Below, piece after piece: positions 8,867 to 17,376 of a stretch of DNA of 64,000 nucleotides; the stretch's first letter is position 1; every line of letters begins with the position of its first letter. A program made the translations under genes and the position numbers. The notes below the pieces were generated by a model. It ran no database searches and was not told the origin of the DNA. It was given only the letters and a program-made list of their open reading frames with translations. Source of the DNA: Oceanobacillus polygoni (GTDB taxonomy: Bacteria > Bacillota > Bacilli > Bacillales > Amphibacillaceae). The stretch is taken from NCBI RefSeq assembly GCF_008304605.1, contig NZ_PIJY01000008.1, forward strand, positions 28,512 through 92,511. Direction: 5' to 3'.

Positions 8867-9046
8867 TTAAAATTCTCCTAAAGCCATGTATATCATCACA
8901 AAATCTAGACCTAATTCTTTTCCGATATCGGACAGTACCTCATCGTAATGATCAAACAAATAATAATTTTCCTGGGCAGGATTATTGGCAGAAACATTGA
9001 TTTTAAAATGCGTGTCATCTATAATATAACTAATAATGATAATCAT
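8867..9046 (-). pseudogene. 59-codon fragment starting in a palindrome, unrecognised
   Basis: On the minus strand a frame runs from an ATG inside the 41-bp palindrome (9046) to TAA at 8867. After about nine residues derived from the palindrome the peptide reads DDTHFKINVSANNPAQ... then ...LFDHYDEVLSDIGKELG and ends ...YMALGEF. It has protein-like composition and regular acidic/hydrophobic alternation, but no ribosome binding site is obvious. I do not recognise the family. It is best read as the C-terminal remnant of a larger gene cut by an insertion or deletion at the palindrome; a small intact gene is possible but less likely. Confidence 0.35.
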
Positions 9047-9061
9047 TATTAGTTATATTAT
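9021..9061. repeat. 41-bp perfect palindrome containing a Fur box
   Basis: Bases 9021-9040 are the exact reverse complement of 9042-9061 around a central A at 9041. The centre, TAATGAT-A-ATCATTA, is a near-ideal 7-1-7 ferric uptake regulator (Fur) site. It lies about 310 bases upstream of the iron ABC ATPase gene, among gene debris. Confidence 0.85.
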
Positions 9062-9271
9062 TAGCACCGTCTAAAAAGCAATGATACGTAACACTAATGT
9101 TGTTCAATAATGAAATATCTCTACAAAAATATGTAGAGGGTTGGCTAAATATAACTTCTTTCCAAATACAAGTAGTAGAGGTTAGATGAAACTTCACAGA
9201 TGAACAGAATCACCTTTCAATGGAAGCAGATTTTCAGAAAAAATATGAGGACAATTTTAGTGGGAAGTTTC

Positions 9272-9301
9272 TTGAGTTACATGTCTTAATTTAAATATAA
9301 C
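9272..9301 (+). promoter_or_regulatory. Candidate promoter of iron ABC ATPase gene
   Basis: TTGAGT (9272-9277), 18-base spacer, TATAAC (9296-9301). It is a plausible sigma-A promoter located just before a Fur box and the yclP-like gene. Confidence 0.5.
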
Positions 9302-9322
9302 ATACCATCAGTATATTATTAT

Positions 9323-9337
9323 TGATGATAATTATCT
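9323..9337. promoter_or_regulatory. Fur box upstream of yclP-like gene
   Basis: TGATGATAATTATCT matches the 7-1-7 Fur consensus TGATAATNATTATCA at 12 of 14 positions. It is about 20 bases downstream of the candidate -10, a position suited to iron repression. Confidence 0.7.
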
Positions 9338-9373
9338 CATTTATTTAATACTTAAAGAAAGCAGGGCTACGAC

Positions 9374-10144
9374 ATGATCGAAATAAAAGGTTTGACAAAG
9401 AAGTATGGAAATAAATCTATCGTAAAAGATGTATCGGTTCAAATTAAGCCTAACAAAATTACGTCGTTTATCGGACCAAACGGTGCAGGGAAATCAACGC
9501 TACTTTCCATGGTAAGCCGACTGCTTGATGCAGATACTGGAGATGTATTACTCGATAAAAATAATATAAAAAATATGAAATCGAATGAATTCGCTAAGCG
9601 CATTGCCATTTTAAGGCAAGCAAATTTTTTAAATGTGAAACTAACGATTCGACAATTGGTATCGTTTGGTCGGTATCCTTACTCGAAAGGTCGTCTAAAT
9701 GCTGAGGATAATCGAATCGTCGACCAGGCAATTGAATATCTGAACTTAACAGATATTCAACATAAATTCTTAGATGAACTGTCTGGCGGTCAAAAGCAAC
9801 GTGCATTTATTTCCATGGTTATTGCCCAAGACACAGAATATATTTTACTGGATGAGCCATTGAATAATTTGGATATGAAGCATTCTGTACAAATCATGAA
9901 AATATTACGCAAGCTTGTCGATGAGCTAGGTAAAACAGTTGTGATTGTATTGCATGATATTAACTTTGCTTCTGTTTATTCAGATCACATTGTAGCTTTA
10001 AGAGATGGACGTCTCGTAAAAGATGGTCCAACACACGAAATTATTAATTCAGAGGCATTAAACGAAGTCTATGATATGCATATTCCAGTTCATATGCAAA
10101 ACGGTTGTCGTTTTTGTGTATACTTTGACTCCCATATAGTTTAA
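9374..10144 (+). CDS. yclP: Iron-siderophore ABC transporter ATP-binding protein (YclP-like)
   Basis: 256 aa ABC ATPase of the FecE/FepC type energising ferric siderophore import. Walker A GPNGAGKST (34-42), Q-loop Gln82, signature LSGGQ (136-140), Walker B ILLDEP (157-162) with NNLDMKHS D-loop, switch His194. The SFGRYPYSKGRL and NNLDMKHSVQIMK segments closely recall B. subtilis YclP of the petrobactin system YclNOPQ. Unlike B. subtilis it comes first and is separated from the binding-protein and permease genes by 616 bases. A Fur box precedes it. The C-terminus (NGCRFCVYFDSHIV) is slightly extended. Confidence 0.88.
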   Translation: MIEIKGLTKKYGNKSIVKDVSVQIKPNKITSFIGPNGAGKSTLLSMVSRLLDADTGDVLLDKNNIKNMKSNEFAKRIAILRQANFLNVKLTIRQLVSFGRYPYSKGRLNAEDNRIVDQAIEYLNLTDIQHKFLDELSGGQKQRAFISMVIAQDTEYILLDEPLNNLDMKHSVQIMKILRKLVDELGKTVVIVLHDINFASVYSDHIVALRDGRLVKDGPTHEIINSEALNEVYDMHIPVHMQNGCRFCVYFDSHIV

Positions 10145-10305
10145 AAGTAGCTAACTGTTCCGGTCTACAGATGCCAAGCTGAGCCATTAATTGTTATCTT
10201 ATAAATGTCCAAACCGTATACTATCTCAATGAATACATCTAGGGAAAACCTTCTCCATGGTAATTTAACCGGATGGTGCAGCTAACGGAGAACGATAAAT
10301 CTAAC

Positions 10306-10337
10306 CATGCGTGCTACCTTCATAGGGAGCACGCATG
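10306..10337. repeat. Inverted repeat in the yclP-yclQ spacer
   Basis: CATGCGTGCT (10306-10315) and its complement (10328-10337) form a 10-bp stem, but no T-run follows. It may be an attenuator, or mark an insertion scar. The rest of 10145-10550 shows no convincing gene. Confidence 0.45.
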
Positions 10338-10552
10338 TCTATGGTGTGGAACATAGTTTCAATCAATTGGTTGTATCTTTCCAAGACCCTTGTGTCTAAG
10401 CGTTTTTTTCCATTGTTTAAGAAACTACTCTCACATGAATCATTTTATCATCGATCTGCAGTTGAGAATGGGATGAGAATAATGGGATTTTTTAAGCTGA
10501 AGATTATTGCTCAAAGGTATAAGTTTAAAAAATTAAAGCTTTCAAAATACAG

Positions 10553-10580
10553 TTGACAACGCTTTTTGATTTGGTATACT
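10553..10580 (+). promoter_or_regulatory. Promoter of yclQ-like gene
   Basis: TTGACA (10553-10558), 16-base spacer, TATACT (10575-10580). A consensus -35 and near-consensus -10, immediately upstream of a Fur box. Confidence 0.75.
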
Positions 10581-10600
10581 TTAAATAGATTTATTGAGAT

Positions 10601-10615
10601 TGATTATCAATATCA
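10601..10615. promoter_or_regulatory. Fur box before yclQ-like gene
   Basis: TGATTATCAATATCA matches the 7-1-7 Fur consensus at 12 of 14 positions and lies about 20 bases after the -10 element, the same geometry as the site before the yclP-like gene. Confidence 0.72.
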
Positions 10616-10760
10616 ATGTGTTGTGTTGTAGCTATGCACTATAGTTAAATAGAAATAATTATTATTTAAATCACGCACTAATATATAACATAGATATTAA
10701 TTTCATCAATTCAATAGTCTACTCGTCTATAAAACTTACATAAGGGAAGAGGTAGAAGAA

Positions 10761-11780
10761 ATGAGAAAGTCTAATTTTAAATTAGCATTTATTATAGCAA
10801 TTTTCGCAATTTTTGCTTTGGTGTTGGCAGCTTGCTCAGATTCAGGTAATGAAACGGAGGATACGGATGGCCAAGCAAATGATTCTGCTGAAGATACAAC
10901 GATCGAAATCACGGATGCTCATGGAACTGTTACAGTCCCAGTAAATCCAAAGAATGTCGTTGCTTTAGATAATAGAACTTTTGAAACATTATCTGATTGG
11001 GGAATTGAATTATCTGCTGCTCCAAAGGATGTAATGCATGCAGATTCACCGTATGTAGCTGATGAATCAGTTCAAAATATCGGAAATCACCGTGAACCAA
11101 ACCTTGAAGTTATAGCAAGTGTAGACCCTGAAATTGTAATTGTCGGTCAGAGATTTGCTAGCTATTATGAAGATATAAAAGAATTAGTGCCAAATGCTGC
11201 TGTTATTGATCTTAATATTGATGTTTCCGAAGAAGCTAATACACCTGGAGAAAACTTAGTAAATGGATTTAAGGATTCTACGATCACTTTGGGACAAATT
11301 TTTGATAAAAATGAAGAGGCTGAACAATTGGTAGCTGATTTTGATCAAGCCATCGAAGAAGCTCAGTCTGCATATAACGGGACAGATACAGTCATGAGTG
11401 TTATAGTATCTGGTGGAGATATTGCTTTTTCAGCTCCACATTCTGGACGCGTTTGGGGACCGTTGTATGATATTTTCGAATGGACTCCGGCATTAGAAAT
11501 TGACCAAGCTTCTTCAGACCACCAAGGTGATGATATTTCTGTTGAAGCTATTGCACAAACCAATCCTGATTGGATTTTCGTACTAGACCGTGATGCTGCG
11601 GTATCTTCAACTGATGCAGTTCCTGCTCAGGATGTTATCGATAATTCACCTGCTCTTCAAAACACAACTGCTATTTCTGAAGGACAGTTAGTTTATGCAC
11701 CGGCAGACACGTATACAAATGAATCAATACAAACTTTTATAAAGTTATTTGAAGATCTTGCAAATACTTTAGCTGAGTAG
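10761..11780 (+). CDS. yclQ: Iron-siderophore substrate-binding lipoprotein (YclQ-like)
   Basis: 339 aa lipoprotein of the FhuD/TroA-like binding protein family. Signal peptide residues 1-24 end in the lipobox LAAC with lipidated Cys25, followed by an acidic linker and the bilobal binding domain (ITDAHGTVTVPVNPKNVVALDNRT onward). It captures ferric siderophore outside the membrane and delivers it to the two permeases encoded next. The wording of the first lobe resembles YclQ; catecholate or petrobactin specificity is inferred only. It has its own promoter and Fur box and a GGAAGAGG ribosome binding site. Confidence 0.88.
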   Translation: MRKSNFKLAFIIAIFAIFALVLAACSDSGNETEDTDGQANDSAEDTTIEITDAHGTVTVPVNPKNVVALDNRTFETLSDWGIELSAAPKDVMHADSPYVADESVQNIGNHREPNLEVIASVDPEIVIVGQRFASYYEDIKELVPNAAVIDLNIDVSEEANTPGENLVNGFKDSTITLGQIFDKNEEAEQLVADFDQAIEEAQSAYNGTDTVMSVIVSGGDIAFSAPHSGRVWGPLYDIFEWTPALEIDQASSDHQGDDISVEAIAQTNPDWIFVLDRDAAVSSTDAVPAQDVIDNSPALQNTTAISEGQLVYAPADTYTNESIQTFIKLFEDLANTLAE

Positions 11781-11800
11781 TATAGAGGAGTATAACTATA

Positions 11801-12814
11801 GTGCTTAAAAATACAATACAAAAAATGTTTGGGGCTGAGAACTCTCAGCCCCTACGTTCTAATCATCAAAAAGTATGGACGAAACCTTTTATATTAGCAA
11901 TCGTAGTTGTTATTATTTTAGGTATTATTTCTATGTTTACTGGGGTTTATGATATACGAGGGCAAGAGGATGGAATGGATATGTTTTTCATCACTCGTAT
12001 TCCAAGGACAGCTGCATTAATGCTTACTGGAGCTGCAATGGCAATGTCAGGACTCGTAATGCAACTTATTACACAGAACCGCTTAGTCGAACCTACTACA
12101 ACAGGAACAATTGAATGGGCAGGCTTGGGATTGATTTTTGCTTATTTATTATTTCCTGCGCCAACTTTAGTCCAAAGAATGACTGGGGCAATCATTTTTT
12201 CCTTTATAGGAACGATGGTTTTCTTTTTGTTTTTAAGAAGAGTTAAACTTCGCTCGTCTTTAATTGTCCCGATTATTGGAATAATGCTTGGAGCGGTCAT
12301 TTCTGCAATTTCCACTTTTGTTGGACTCGCTTTTCAAATGTCGCAAAATGTTGAAACCTGGTTTGTAGGTTCTTTTGCATCGATTCAAATTGGAAGATAT
12401 GAATATTTATGGCTGATTGTTGTAATTACCTTTTTTATTTTTATCTTTGCTGATAGATTGACTTTAGCTGGATTAGGAGAAGATGTTACAACAAGTCTTG
12501 GAGTGAGTTATAATAAGATCGTTCTTATTGGTACTGGTCTTATTGCTTTTGCAGTTGGAATTGTTGCGGCTGTTATTGGGAATTTACCTTTTTTAGGTTT
12601 AATTGTACCAAATATTGTTTCCATGTTTAGAGGCGATGATCTTAGGAGTAATTTGCCCTGGGTTTGTGTGTCCGGAATGGGTGCCCTGACCATTTCTGAT
12701 ATAATTTCCCGGACAATTATAATGCCATTTGAAGTACCTGTCTCTTTGATACTTGGAACAGTGGGCGCAGTCGTATTTATTGTTATTTTATTGAGAAGAA
12801 GGAGGCTAGGATAA
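11801..12814 (+). CDS. yclN: Iron-siderophore ABC transporter permease (YclN-like)
   Basis: 337 aa FecCD-family integral membrane permease with about nine to ten helices. The C-terminal region (NLPFLGLIVPNIVSMFRGDDLRSN then ISRTIIMPFEVPVSLI) is characteristic of YclN, and the GLIVPN turn with following Arg/Asp is the site that couples to the ATPase. GTG start with AGAGGAG 10 bases upstream. The N-terminus has about 30 extra residues before the first helix; codons 11-17 are formed by a perfect 9-bp inverted repeat (11831-11852), an unusual feature that may act as an intra-operon RNA hairpin. Confidence 0.87.
   Translation: MLKNTIQKMFGAENSQPLRSNHQKVWTKPFILAIVVVIILGIISMFTGVYDIRGQEDGMDMFFITRIPRTAALMLTGAAMAMSGLVMQLITQNRLVEPTTTGTIEWAGLGLIFAYLLFPAPTLVQRMTGAIIFSFIGTMVFFLFLRRVKLRSSLIVPIIGIMLGAVISAISTFVGLAFQMSQNVETWFVGSFASIQIGRYEYLWLIVVITFFIFIFADRLTLAGLGEDVTTSLGVSYNKIVLIGTGLIAFAVGIVAAVIGNLPFLGLIVPNIVSMFRGDDLRSNLPWVCVSGMGALTISDIISRTIIMPFEVPVSLILGTVGAVVFIVILLRRRRLG
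11831..11852 (+). repeat. GC-rich hairpin in the 5' end of the permease gene
   Basis: GGGGCTGAG (11831-11839) pairs perfectly with CTCAGCCCC (11844-11852) over an AACT loop. It sits 30 bases inside the permease coding region, just after the binding-protein gene. Confidence 0.7.
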
Positions 12815-12818
12815 CGAA

Positions 12819-13874
12819 TTGGAATATACTAATAAAAAAATTGTCAAAATTGATTCTAGCCTTCCTAATAAAAATAGAGCAGCTAAAGCTTTTCGTTCTA
12901 AGAAGGAGGAAAAACGTTATTGGATATTGTTGACAACGTTGATTGGATTGGGTGTTCTTTCTTCGGTTGGGCTTTTAGTTTATAACAATCCAGTTCCAGT
13001 AGATTCTCCTTCCTATATCCCAGTCGTTAAAAGAAGAATGGTAGCTATTGTTGCAATGATTATTGCTGCAATTTGTCAGAGCTTGGCAACCGTTGCTTTC
13101 CAATCGGTTACGAATAATCGGGTTATAACTCCTTCACTTTTAGGATTTGAAGCACTTTACTCTACCATACATACAGGTACAATGTTTTTCTTTGGTGCCA
13201 GTGTATTTATAGGTTATAGCGGTACTGGACCATTTTTATTGCAAGTGGTTGTTATGGTCTTAATGTGTTTGATACTTTATGGATGGTTACTATCCGGAAA
13301 GTATGGGAATTTGCAACTTATGCTATTGGTTGGAATCATTATTGGAACTGGATTAAGGTCTTTGTCAACTTTTATGAGAAAACTGCTTGCGCCGGCTGAA
13401 TTTGATATTTTACAGGCAAAGTTGTTTGGTTCAGTCAATAATGCGGACCCTGAATATTTTTCTATTGCAATTCCAATCGTAATAATTGTAGCATTACTTC
13501 TTCTTGCTTATTCTAAAAACTTAAATGTATTGTCGCTTGGAAAAGATATCTCTAGTTCTTTGGGAGTTAATCATCAATTCAGTATCATTTATGTTCTTGT
13601 ATTAGTTTCTATTTTGATGTCAGTCTCAACGGCTTTGGTTGGACCACTTACTTTCTTTGGATTTTTGGTTGCAACGTTGAGTTATCAGCTGGCGCCAACT
13701 TATGATCATAGATATATTTTTCCTATGGCTCTTGCTACTGGATTTTTGATACTAACCGGTTCATATTTTATTATGAATCATGTATTTAACGCTCAAGGTG
13801 TAGTTTCAATTATTATAGAAATCGTTGGTGGATTAACATTTTTAATTATAATTTTAAAGAGGAAGACTTTATGA
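12819..13874 (+). CDS. yclO: Iron-siderophore ABC transporter permease (YclO-like)
   Basis: 351 aa second FecCD-family permease, forming a heterodimeric membrane channel with the upstream YclN-like protein. It has a basic N-terminal tail (about 35 residues) before the first helix, and the typical region GPLTFFGFLVATLSYQLAPTYDHRYIFP that replaces GLIVPN in this subfamily. TTG start 13 bases after AAGGAGG and 4 bases after the preceding stop, so translation is probably coupled. Last gene of the operon. Confidence 0.87.
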   Translation: MEYTNKKIVKIDSSLPNKNRAAKAFRSKKEEKRYWILLTTLIGLGVLSSVGLLVYNNPVPVDSPSYIPVVKRRMVAIVAMIIAAICQSLATVAFQSVTNNRVITPSLLGFEALYSTIHTGTMFFFGASVFIGYSGTGPFLLQVVVMVLMCLILYGWLLSGKYGNLQLMLLVGIIIGTGLRSLSTFMRKLLAPAEFDILQAKLFGSVNNADPEYFSIAIPIVIIVALLLLAYSKNLNVLSLGKDISSSLGVNHQFSIIYVLVLVSILMSVSTALVGPLTFFGFLVATLSYQLAPTYDHRYIFPMALATGFLILTGSYFIMNHVFNAQGVVSIIIEIVGGLTFLIIILKRKTL

Positions 13875-13902
13875 TAATTTGAGTTTACCAATACTTTTAT
13901 AT

Positions 13903-13959
13903 CCTCGTCTGTTAAAGGTCGTGTGTGACTGCTTTCAACAGATTTGAGGGTATTTTTTT
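13903..13959 (+). terminator. Probable terminator of iron transport operon
   Basis: Imperfect hairpin with arms CCTCGTCTGTTAAAG and CTTTCAACAGATTTGAGG, followed by a seven-T run at about 13953-13959. Confidence 0.6.
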
Positions 13960-14169
13960 GCTGTCTGTCTTCGGGAGCGAGAGCGTTGAACCTTTCTCTA
14001 CCTATCAAAGCAAAAGTAAGTAAATTTTGTTATCCAACTGTAAATAAACGCTTTAACACCTGCTGTAACAGCAATAACTGAATCAAGAGCTATTTTGTTT
14101 CTACTTGAAATCACATAGAGATGTGTGGTTGAATGGAGGGAGACTTAATAGAAATGAGGGAAGTCAATT

Positions 14170-14883
14170 ATGAAAAAGTTAAGTGTACTATCACTGGCGT
14201 TCGTTATCATCATCATGCTAGCTGCATGCGGTGGGAATGACGAGGCGGAAGAGAATGAAAATACAGAAGGTGACACTTCAGAACAACCTGCACAACAGGA
14301 ATTAGAGTTTGCGGATGAAGAAAAGCTGGATGAAGAAACTCCAGTTGTTGTTGTCAACGGAGAAGAAATTACAGGATCGGATTATAATCCAATATATACA
14401 CAAGTAAAATCAACAATGTATCAATATGGACAAGACGTAAGTGACCTTGATATGATCAAAGACCAAACGGTTTCCATCCTTGTTGAACAAGCACTTATTC
14501 AACAGGATGCCGAAAGTGAAGGTATCGAAGTGACAGACGAGGAAGTACAAGAAGAATTGGATACTATTAAGGAAACAAGTGGGGAAGAGCAATATGCCAC
14601 TCTATTGGAACAGTTACAATTGTCAGAGGATGAGTTCAAGGAGCAGCTCACGGGTGAGTTAGTGACAAGAAAGTATATGGACTCGGAATTTGAAGTAGAA
14701 GTGACAGACGAGGAAGTACAAGAGTACTATGATCAGCTAAAAGAGCAAAATGGTGAAATGGGTGAGCTAGAAGAAGTTGAAGGGCAAATTAAAGATGTGC
14801 TTACGAATGAAAAACAAAGTGAGCAGCTACGTGCAAGAATTGATGAATTGAAAGAGGACGCAGAAGTAGAGAATGTATTGTAA
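14170..14883 (+). CDS. SurA_N-domain lipoprotein without isomerase domain
   Basis: 237 aa, very acidic, exported lipoprotein. Signal peptide ends at lipobox LAAC with Cys20. After an acidic linker the region from about residue 57 (PVVVVNGEEITGSDY) onward is a SurA N-terminal chaperone fold, as in PrsA and trigger-factor-like foldases. It then ends in a helical tail without a parvulin PPIase domain. The peptide EVTDEEVQE occurs twice, encoded by two identical 26-base stretches. Probably a periplasm-like (membrane/wall interface) chaperone for secreted proteins; function is inferred. Monocistronic with its own terminator. Confidence 0.82.
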   Translation: MKKLSVLSLAFVIIIMLAACGGNDEAEENENTEGDTSEQPAQQELEFADEEKLDEETPVVVVNGEEITGSDYNPIYTQVKSTMYQYGQDVSDLDMIKDQTVSILVEQALIQQDAESEGIEVTDEEVQEELDTIKETSGEEQYATLLEQLQLSEDEFKEQLTGELVTRKYMDSEFEVEVTDEEVQEYYDQLKEQNGEMGELEEVEGQIKDVLTNEKQSEQLRARIDELKEDAEVENVL

Positions 14884-14886
14884 AGT

Positions 14887-14919
14887 AAAAGCATCGCCCC
14901 TATATGGGGTGATGCTTTT
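14887..14919. terminator. Bidirectional terminator between SurA_N gene and hisC
   Basis: 14-bp stem AAAAGCATCGCCCC / GGGGTGATGCTTTT (one G-T pair) between convergent genes, with A and T runs on both sides. Confidence 0.85.
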
Positions 14920-14925
14920 CTATGG

Positions 14926-15981
14926 TTATAGAATCGTATCGAGTGTTTTGAAAAATACGCGCATCTGTTCATCCGTACCAATTGTAATCCGAATATGATT
15001 ATCAATGGCAGGTATTTTAAAATACCGAATAAGAATATCTTTTTCTTTTAAAACTGCGTATAACTCACCTGCGTCTTGATTAGGATGCGTTGCAAAAATG
15101 AAATTCGTTTGGGAGGGTAGGACAGTAAATCCACGTTTCTCCATTTCAACAATTGTCCATTCTCTTGTTCGAATAATTTTTTCTGTCGTCTCGTTAAAAT
15201 AGTCCACATCAGCTATAGCTGCCTCCGCTCCAACAAGAGCTAATCGATCTATCGTATAGGAATTCATCGAGTCTTTAATCCGGGTCAATCCTTCAATAAG
15301 ATCCGGATGTCCTAACGCAAATCCGACCCGTAGCCCGGCTAGTGATCTTGACTTCGACATGGTTTGAATTACAAGCAGATTTTCATACATATGGATTAAA
15401 GAAACCGCTGACTCTGTTGCAAAATCGATATATGCTTCGTCAACAATGACAATTCGATCAGGGTTATTATCCAGGATTTTCTTCACTGCATCGAGTTCCA
15501 TATAAATACTTGTTGGCGCATTCGGATTTGGAAAAATAACGCCACCCTCAGATTGGGAGAAAGCCTCTACAGGGATTGTAAAATTATCCTGAAGAGCAAT
15601 TTCTTCGGTTGGAATATCGAATAGCTTTGCATACACTGGATAAAAGCTATAGGAAATAGCTGGATAGCGAATCGTTTTGTTTTTATCAAAAAAAGCCATA
15701 AACGAAAAGGCGAGAACTTCATCTGAACCATTTCCAACAAAAACATTTTCTTTAGATAAGGAATGGAATGCCGCAATATCTTCCCTTAATTTATCTGCTG
15801 TTGGAGAAGGATAGAGGTTTAATGCTTGCTCGCTTTCCTTTTGGATTGCCTGAATAACCTTTGGTGATGGGCCATATGGATTTTCATTTGTGTTCAGTTT
15901 AATGACATTGGCGCGATTGATCTGTTCGCCCGGAATATAGGGTGCACAACGCTTTGCCATATCGCTCCAAAATTTACTCAC
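14926..15981 (-). CDS. hisC: Histidinol-phosphate aminotransferase
   Basis: 351 aa class II-type PLP aminotransferase catalysing imidazole acetol phosphate to histidinol phosphate. The N-terminal [14 protein letters not shown] segment is diagnostic. The PLP lysine is in the [18 protein letters not shown] region, with the upstream VDEAYIDF aspartate that contacts the cofactor. GTG start overlapping the end of hisIE by 8 bases, with AGAAGG 8 bases upstream. Last gene of the histidine operon; it may also serve aromatic amino acid synthesis, as in B. subtilis. Confidence 0.95.
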   Translation of the reverse strand: MSKFWSDMAKRCAPYIPGEQINRANVIKLNTNENPYGPSPKVIQAIQKESEQALNLYPSPTADKLREDIAAFHSLSKENVFVGNGSDEVLAFSFMAFFDKNKTIRYPAISYSFYPVYAKLFDIPTEEIALQDNFTIPVEAFSQSEGGVIFPNPNAPTSIYMELDAVKKILDNNPDRIVIVDEAYIDFATESAVSLIHMYENLLVIQTMSKSRSLAGLRVGFALGHPDLIEGLTRIKDSMNSYTIDRLALVGAEAAIADVDYFNETTEKIIRTREWTIVEMEKRGFTVLPSQTNFIFATHPNQDAGELYAVLKEKDILIRYFKIPAIDNHIRITIGTDEQMRVFFKTLDTIL

Positions 15982-16615
15982 GATTTTGGCCTTCTTTTTG
16001 GATATGTCTTTTCACTAATTCATTTTTTATGTCTGACAGGGATACATCCATAAGCTCCATCAATACAAGTGTATGATACGTAAGATCAGCTATTTCACTA
16101 GTCAGCTCCTGTTTATCATTGTTTTTTGCCCCGATAATGACTTCTGACGTTTCTTCTCCAACCTTTTTAAGAACTTTATCGATTCCTTTTTCAAAAAGAT
16201 ACGATGTGTACGTACCATCAACAGGATTATCGCGGCGATCTTTAATTTTCGCAATTACGTGATGGACGATATCATGTGCCGGGATATCATTTGTATAAAG
16301 CTCATTGTAGAAGCAGGATTCATTACCGGTATGACATGCAGGTCCGAGTGGACTAACTTGAACCAATAATGCATCCGAGTCACAATCATAGGAAATTTTT
16401 ACGATTTGCTGTTTATTACCGGATGTTTCCCCTTTATTCCATAGTTCCTGTCGATTTCTTGAAAAAAACCATGTTTCATTGGTTTGGATTGTCTTCAGTA
16501 ATGCATCCTGATTCATATATGCTAGTGTTAGGACGTTTCCTGTGCTTGCATTTTGAACAATGGCAGGGATTAAACCCTTTTCGTCAAAGACAAGTTGTTC
16601 GATATTTACTTCCAT
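15974..16615 (-). CDS. hisIE: Bifunctional phosphoribosyl-AMP cyclohydrolase / phosphoribosyl-ATP pyrophosphatase
   Basis: 213 aa fusion, the usual length for HisIE. N-terminal HisI domain (about 1-110) with the metal-binding aspartate cluster [12 protein letters not shown] and the cysteines of [13 protein letters not shown]-terminal HisE domain (about 115-205) with [16 protein letters not shown] and the [10 protein letters not shown] helix. It performs steps 2 and 3 of histidine synthesis. It overlaps hisF by 10 bases and hisC by 8. Confidence 0.96.
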   Translation of the reverse strand: MEVNIEQLVFDEKGLIPAIVQNASTGNVLTLAYMNQDALLKTIQTNETWFFSRNRQELWNKGETSGNKQQIVKISYDCDSDALLVQVSPLGPACHTGNESCFYNELYTNDIPAHDIVHHVIAKIKDRRDNPVDGTYTSYLFEKGIDKVLKKVGEETSEVIIGAKNNDKQELTSEIADLTYHTLVLMELMDVSLSDIKNELVKRHIQKEGQNRE

Positions 16616-17376
16616 TCAATTTCCCTCCTGACGATGATATTATTTTCCTCGAGATAGGTCTTGAGGTCAGGTATTTGAATTTCATCATAGTGAAATACAG
16701 ACGCAGCTAGTGCCGCATCAGCACCTTGTTCTAATACCGAGCTAAAATGCTCTTTTATTCCAGCGCCACCGCTTGCAACGATTGGAATATTAACGGTATC
16801 GGCAATTGCTTTGGTTAAGGGAATATTATAGCCATCCTTCTCGCCGTCTGAATCCATTGCGTTAATAACAAGTTCTCCAGCTCCAAGCGCTTCTCCTTGC
16901 TTGGCCCATTGAATGGCATCTATTCCGGTATCGTAACGACCACCTTTTGTAAAAACATTCCACTGATTTGGTGCTACTTCCTTTGCATCAATCGATAAGA
17001 CAATGCACTGACTACCAAATTTCAAAGCGGCATCTTGAATAAGCTGTGGATTTGTTACAGCTGCACTATTGATGGATACTTTATCTGCTCCAGAGCGGAG
17101 AACTTTATGAATATCTTCTACTGTCCGTATGCCTCCACCAACTGTAAATGGAATTGCGATTTCCTTGGCAACTTGCTCAACAACATCGAGAAAAATATTG
17201 CGTTCTTCATTGGATGCTGTAATATCATAAAAAACAAGTTCATCAGCGCCGGCTTCGTTATATCTTTTGGCCAATGCTACGGGATCGTCAACATCCTGGA
17301 TATTTTGAAACTTTTTCCCTTTTACAACACGCCCCTTATCGACATCAAGGCAAGGGATAATTCGTTTAGCGAGCAT
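16606..17376 (-). CDS. hisF: Imidazole glycerol phosphate synthase, cyclase subunit
   Basis: 256 aa (beta/alpha)8 barrel; with HisH it makes imidazole glycerol phosphate and AICAR. Catalytic Asp in the N-terminal [15 protein letters not shown] and a second Asp in the [16 protein letters not shown] segment. The longest frame starts at 17385, but that ATG abuts GGAGG; the ATG at 17376 has a 9-base spacer and matches the family start (MLAKRIIPC). Overlaps hisA by 11 bases. Confidence 0.96.
   Translation of the reverse strand: MLAKRIIPCLDVDKGRVVKGKKFQNIQDVDDPVALAKRYNEAGADELVFYDITASNEERNIFLDVVEQVAKEIAIPFTVGGGIRTVEDIHKVLRSGADKVSINSAAVTNPQLIQDAALKFGSQCIVLSIDAKEVAPNQWNVFTKGGRYDTGIDAIQWAKQGEALGAGELVINAMDSDGEKDGYNIPLTKAIADTVNIPIVASGGAGIKEHFSSVLEQGADAALAASVFHYDEIQIPDLKTYLEENNIIVRREIEWK

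Noticed and set aside
10335..10556. 73-codon plus-strand frame upstream of the binding-protein gene
   Set aside because: No ribosome binding site, atypical basic/aromatic composition, its start overlaps an inverted repeat and its end overlaps the promoter of the next gene. Probably chance.
13793..14008. 71-codon minus-strand frame after the iron permeases
   Set aside because: It has a plausible stretch (LAPEDRQQKNTLKSVESS) but overlaps the end of the YclO-like gene and its probable terminator, with no ribosome binding site. A decayed fragment cannot be excluded, but is not supported.
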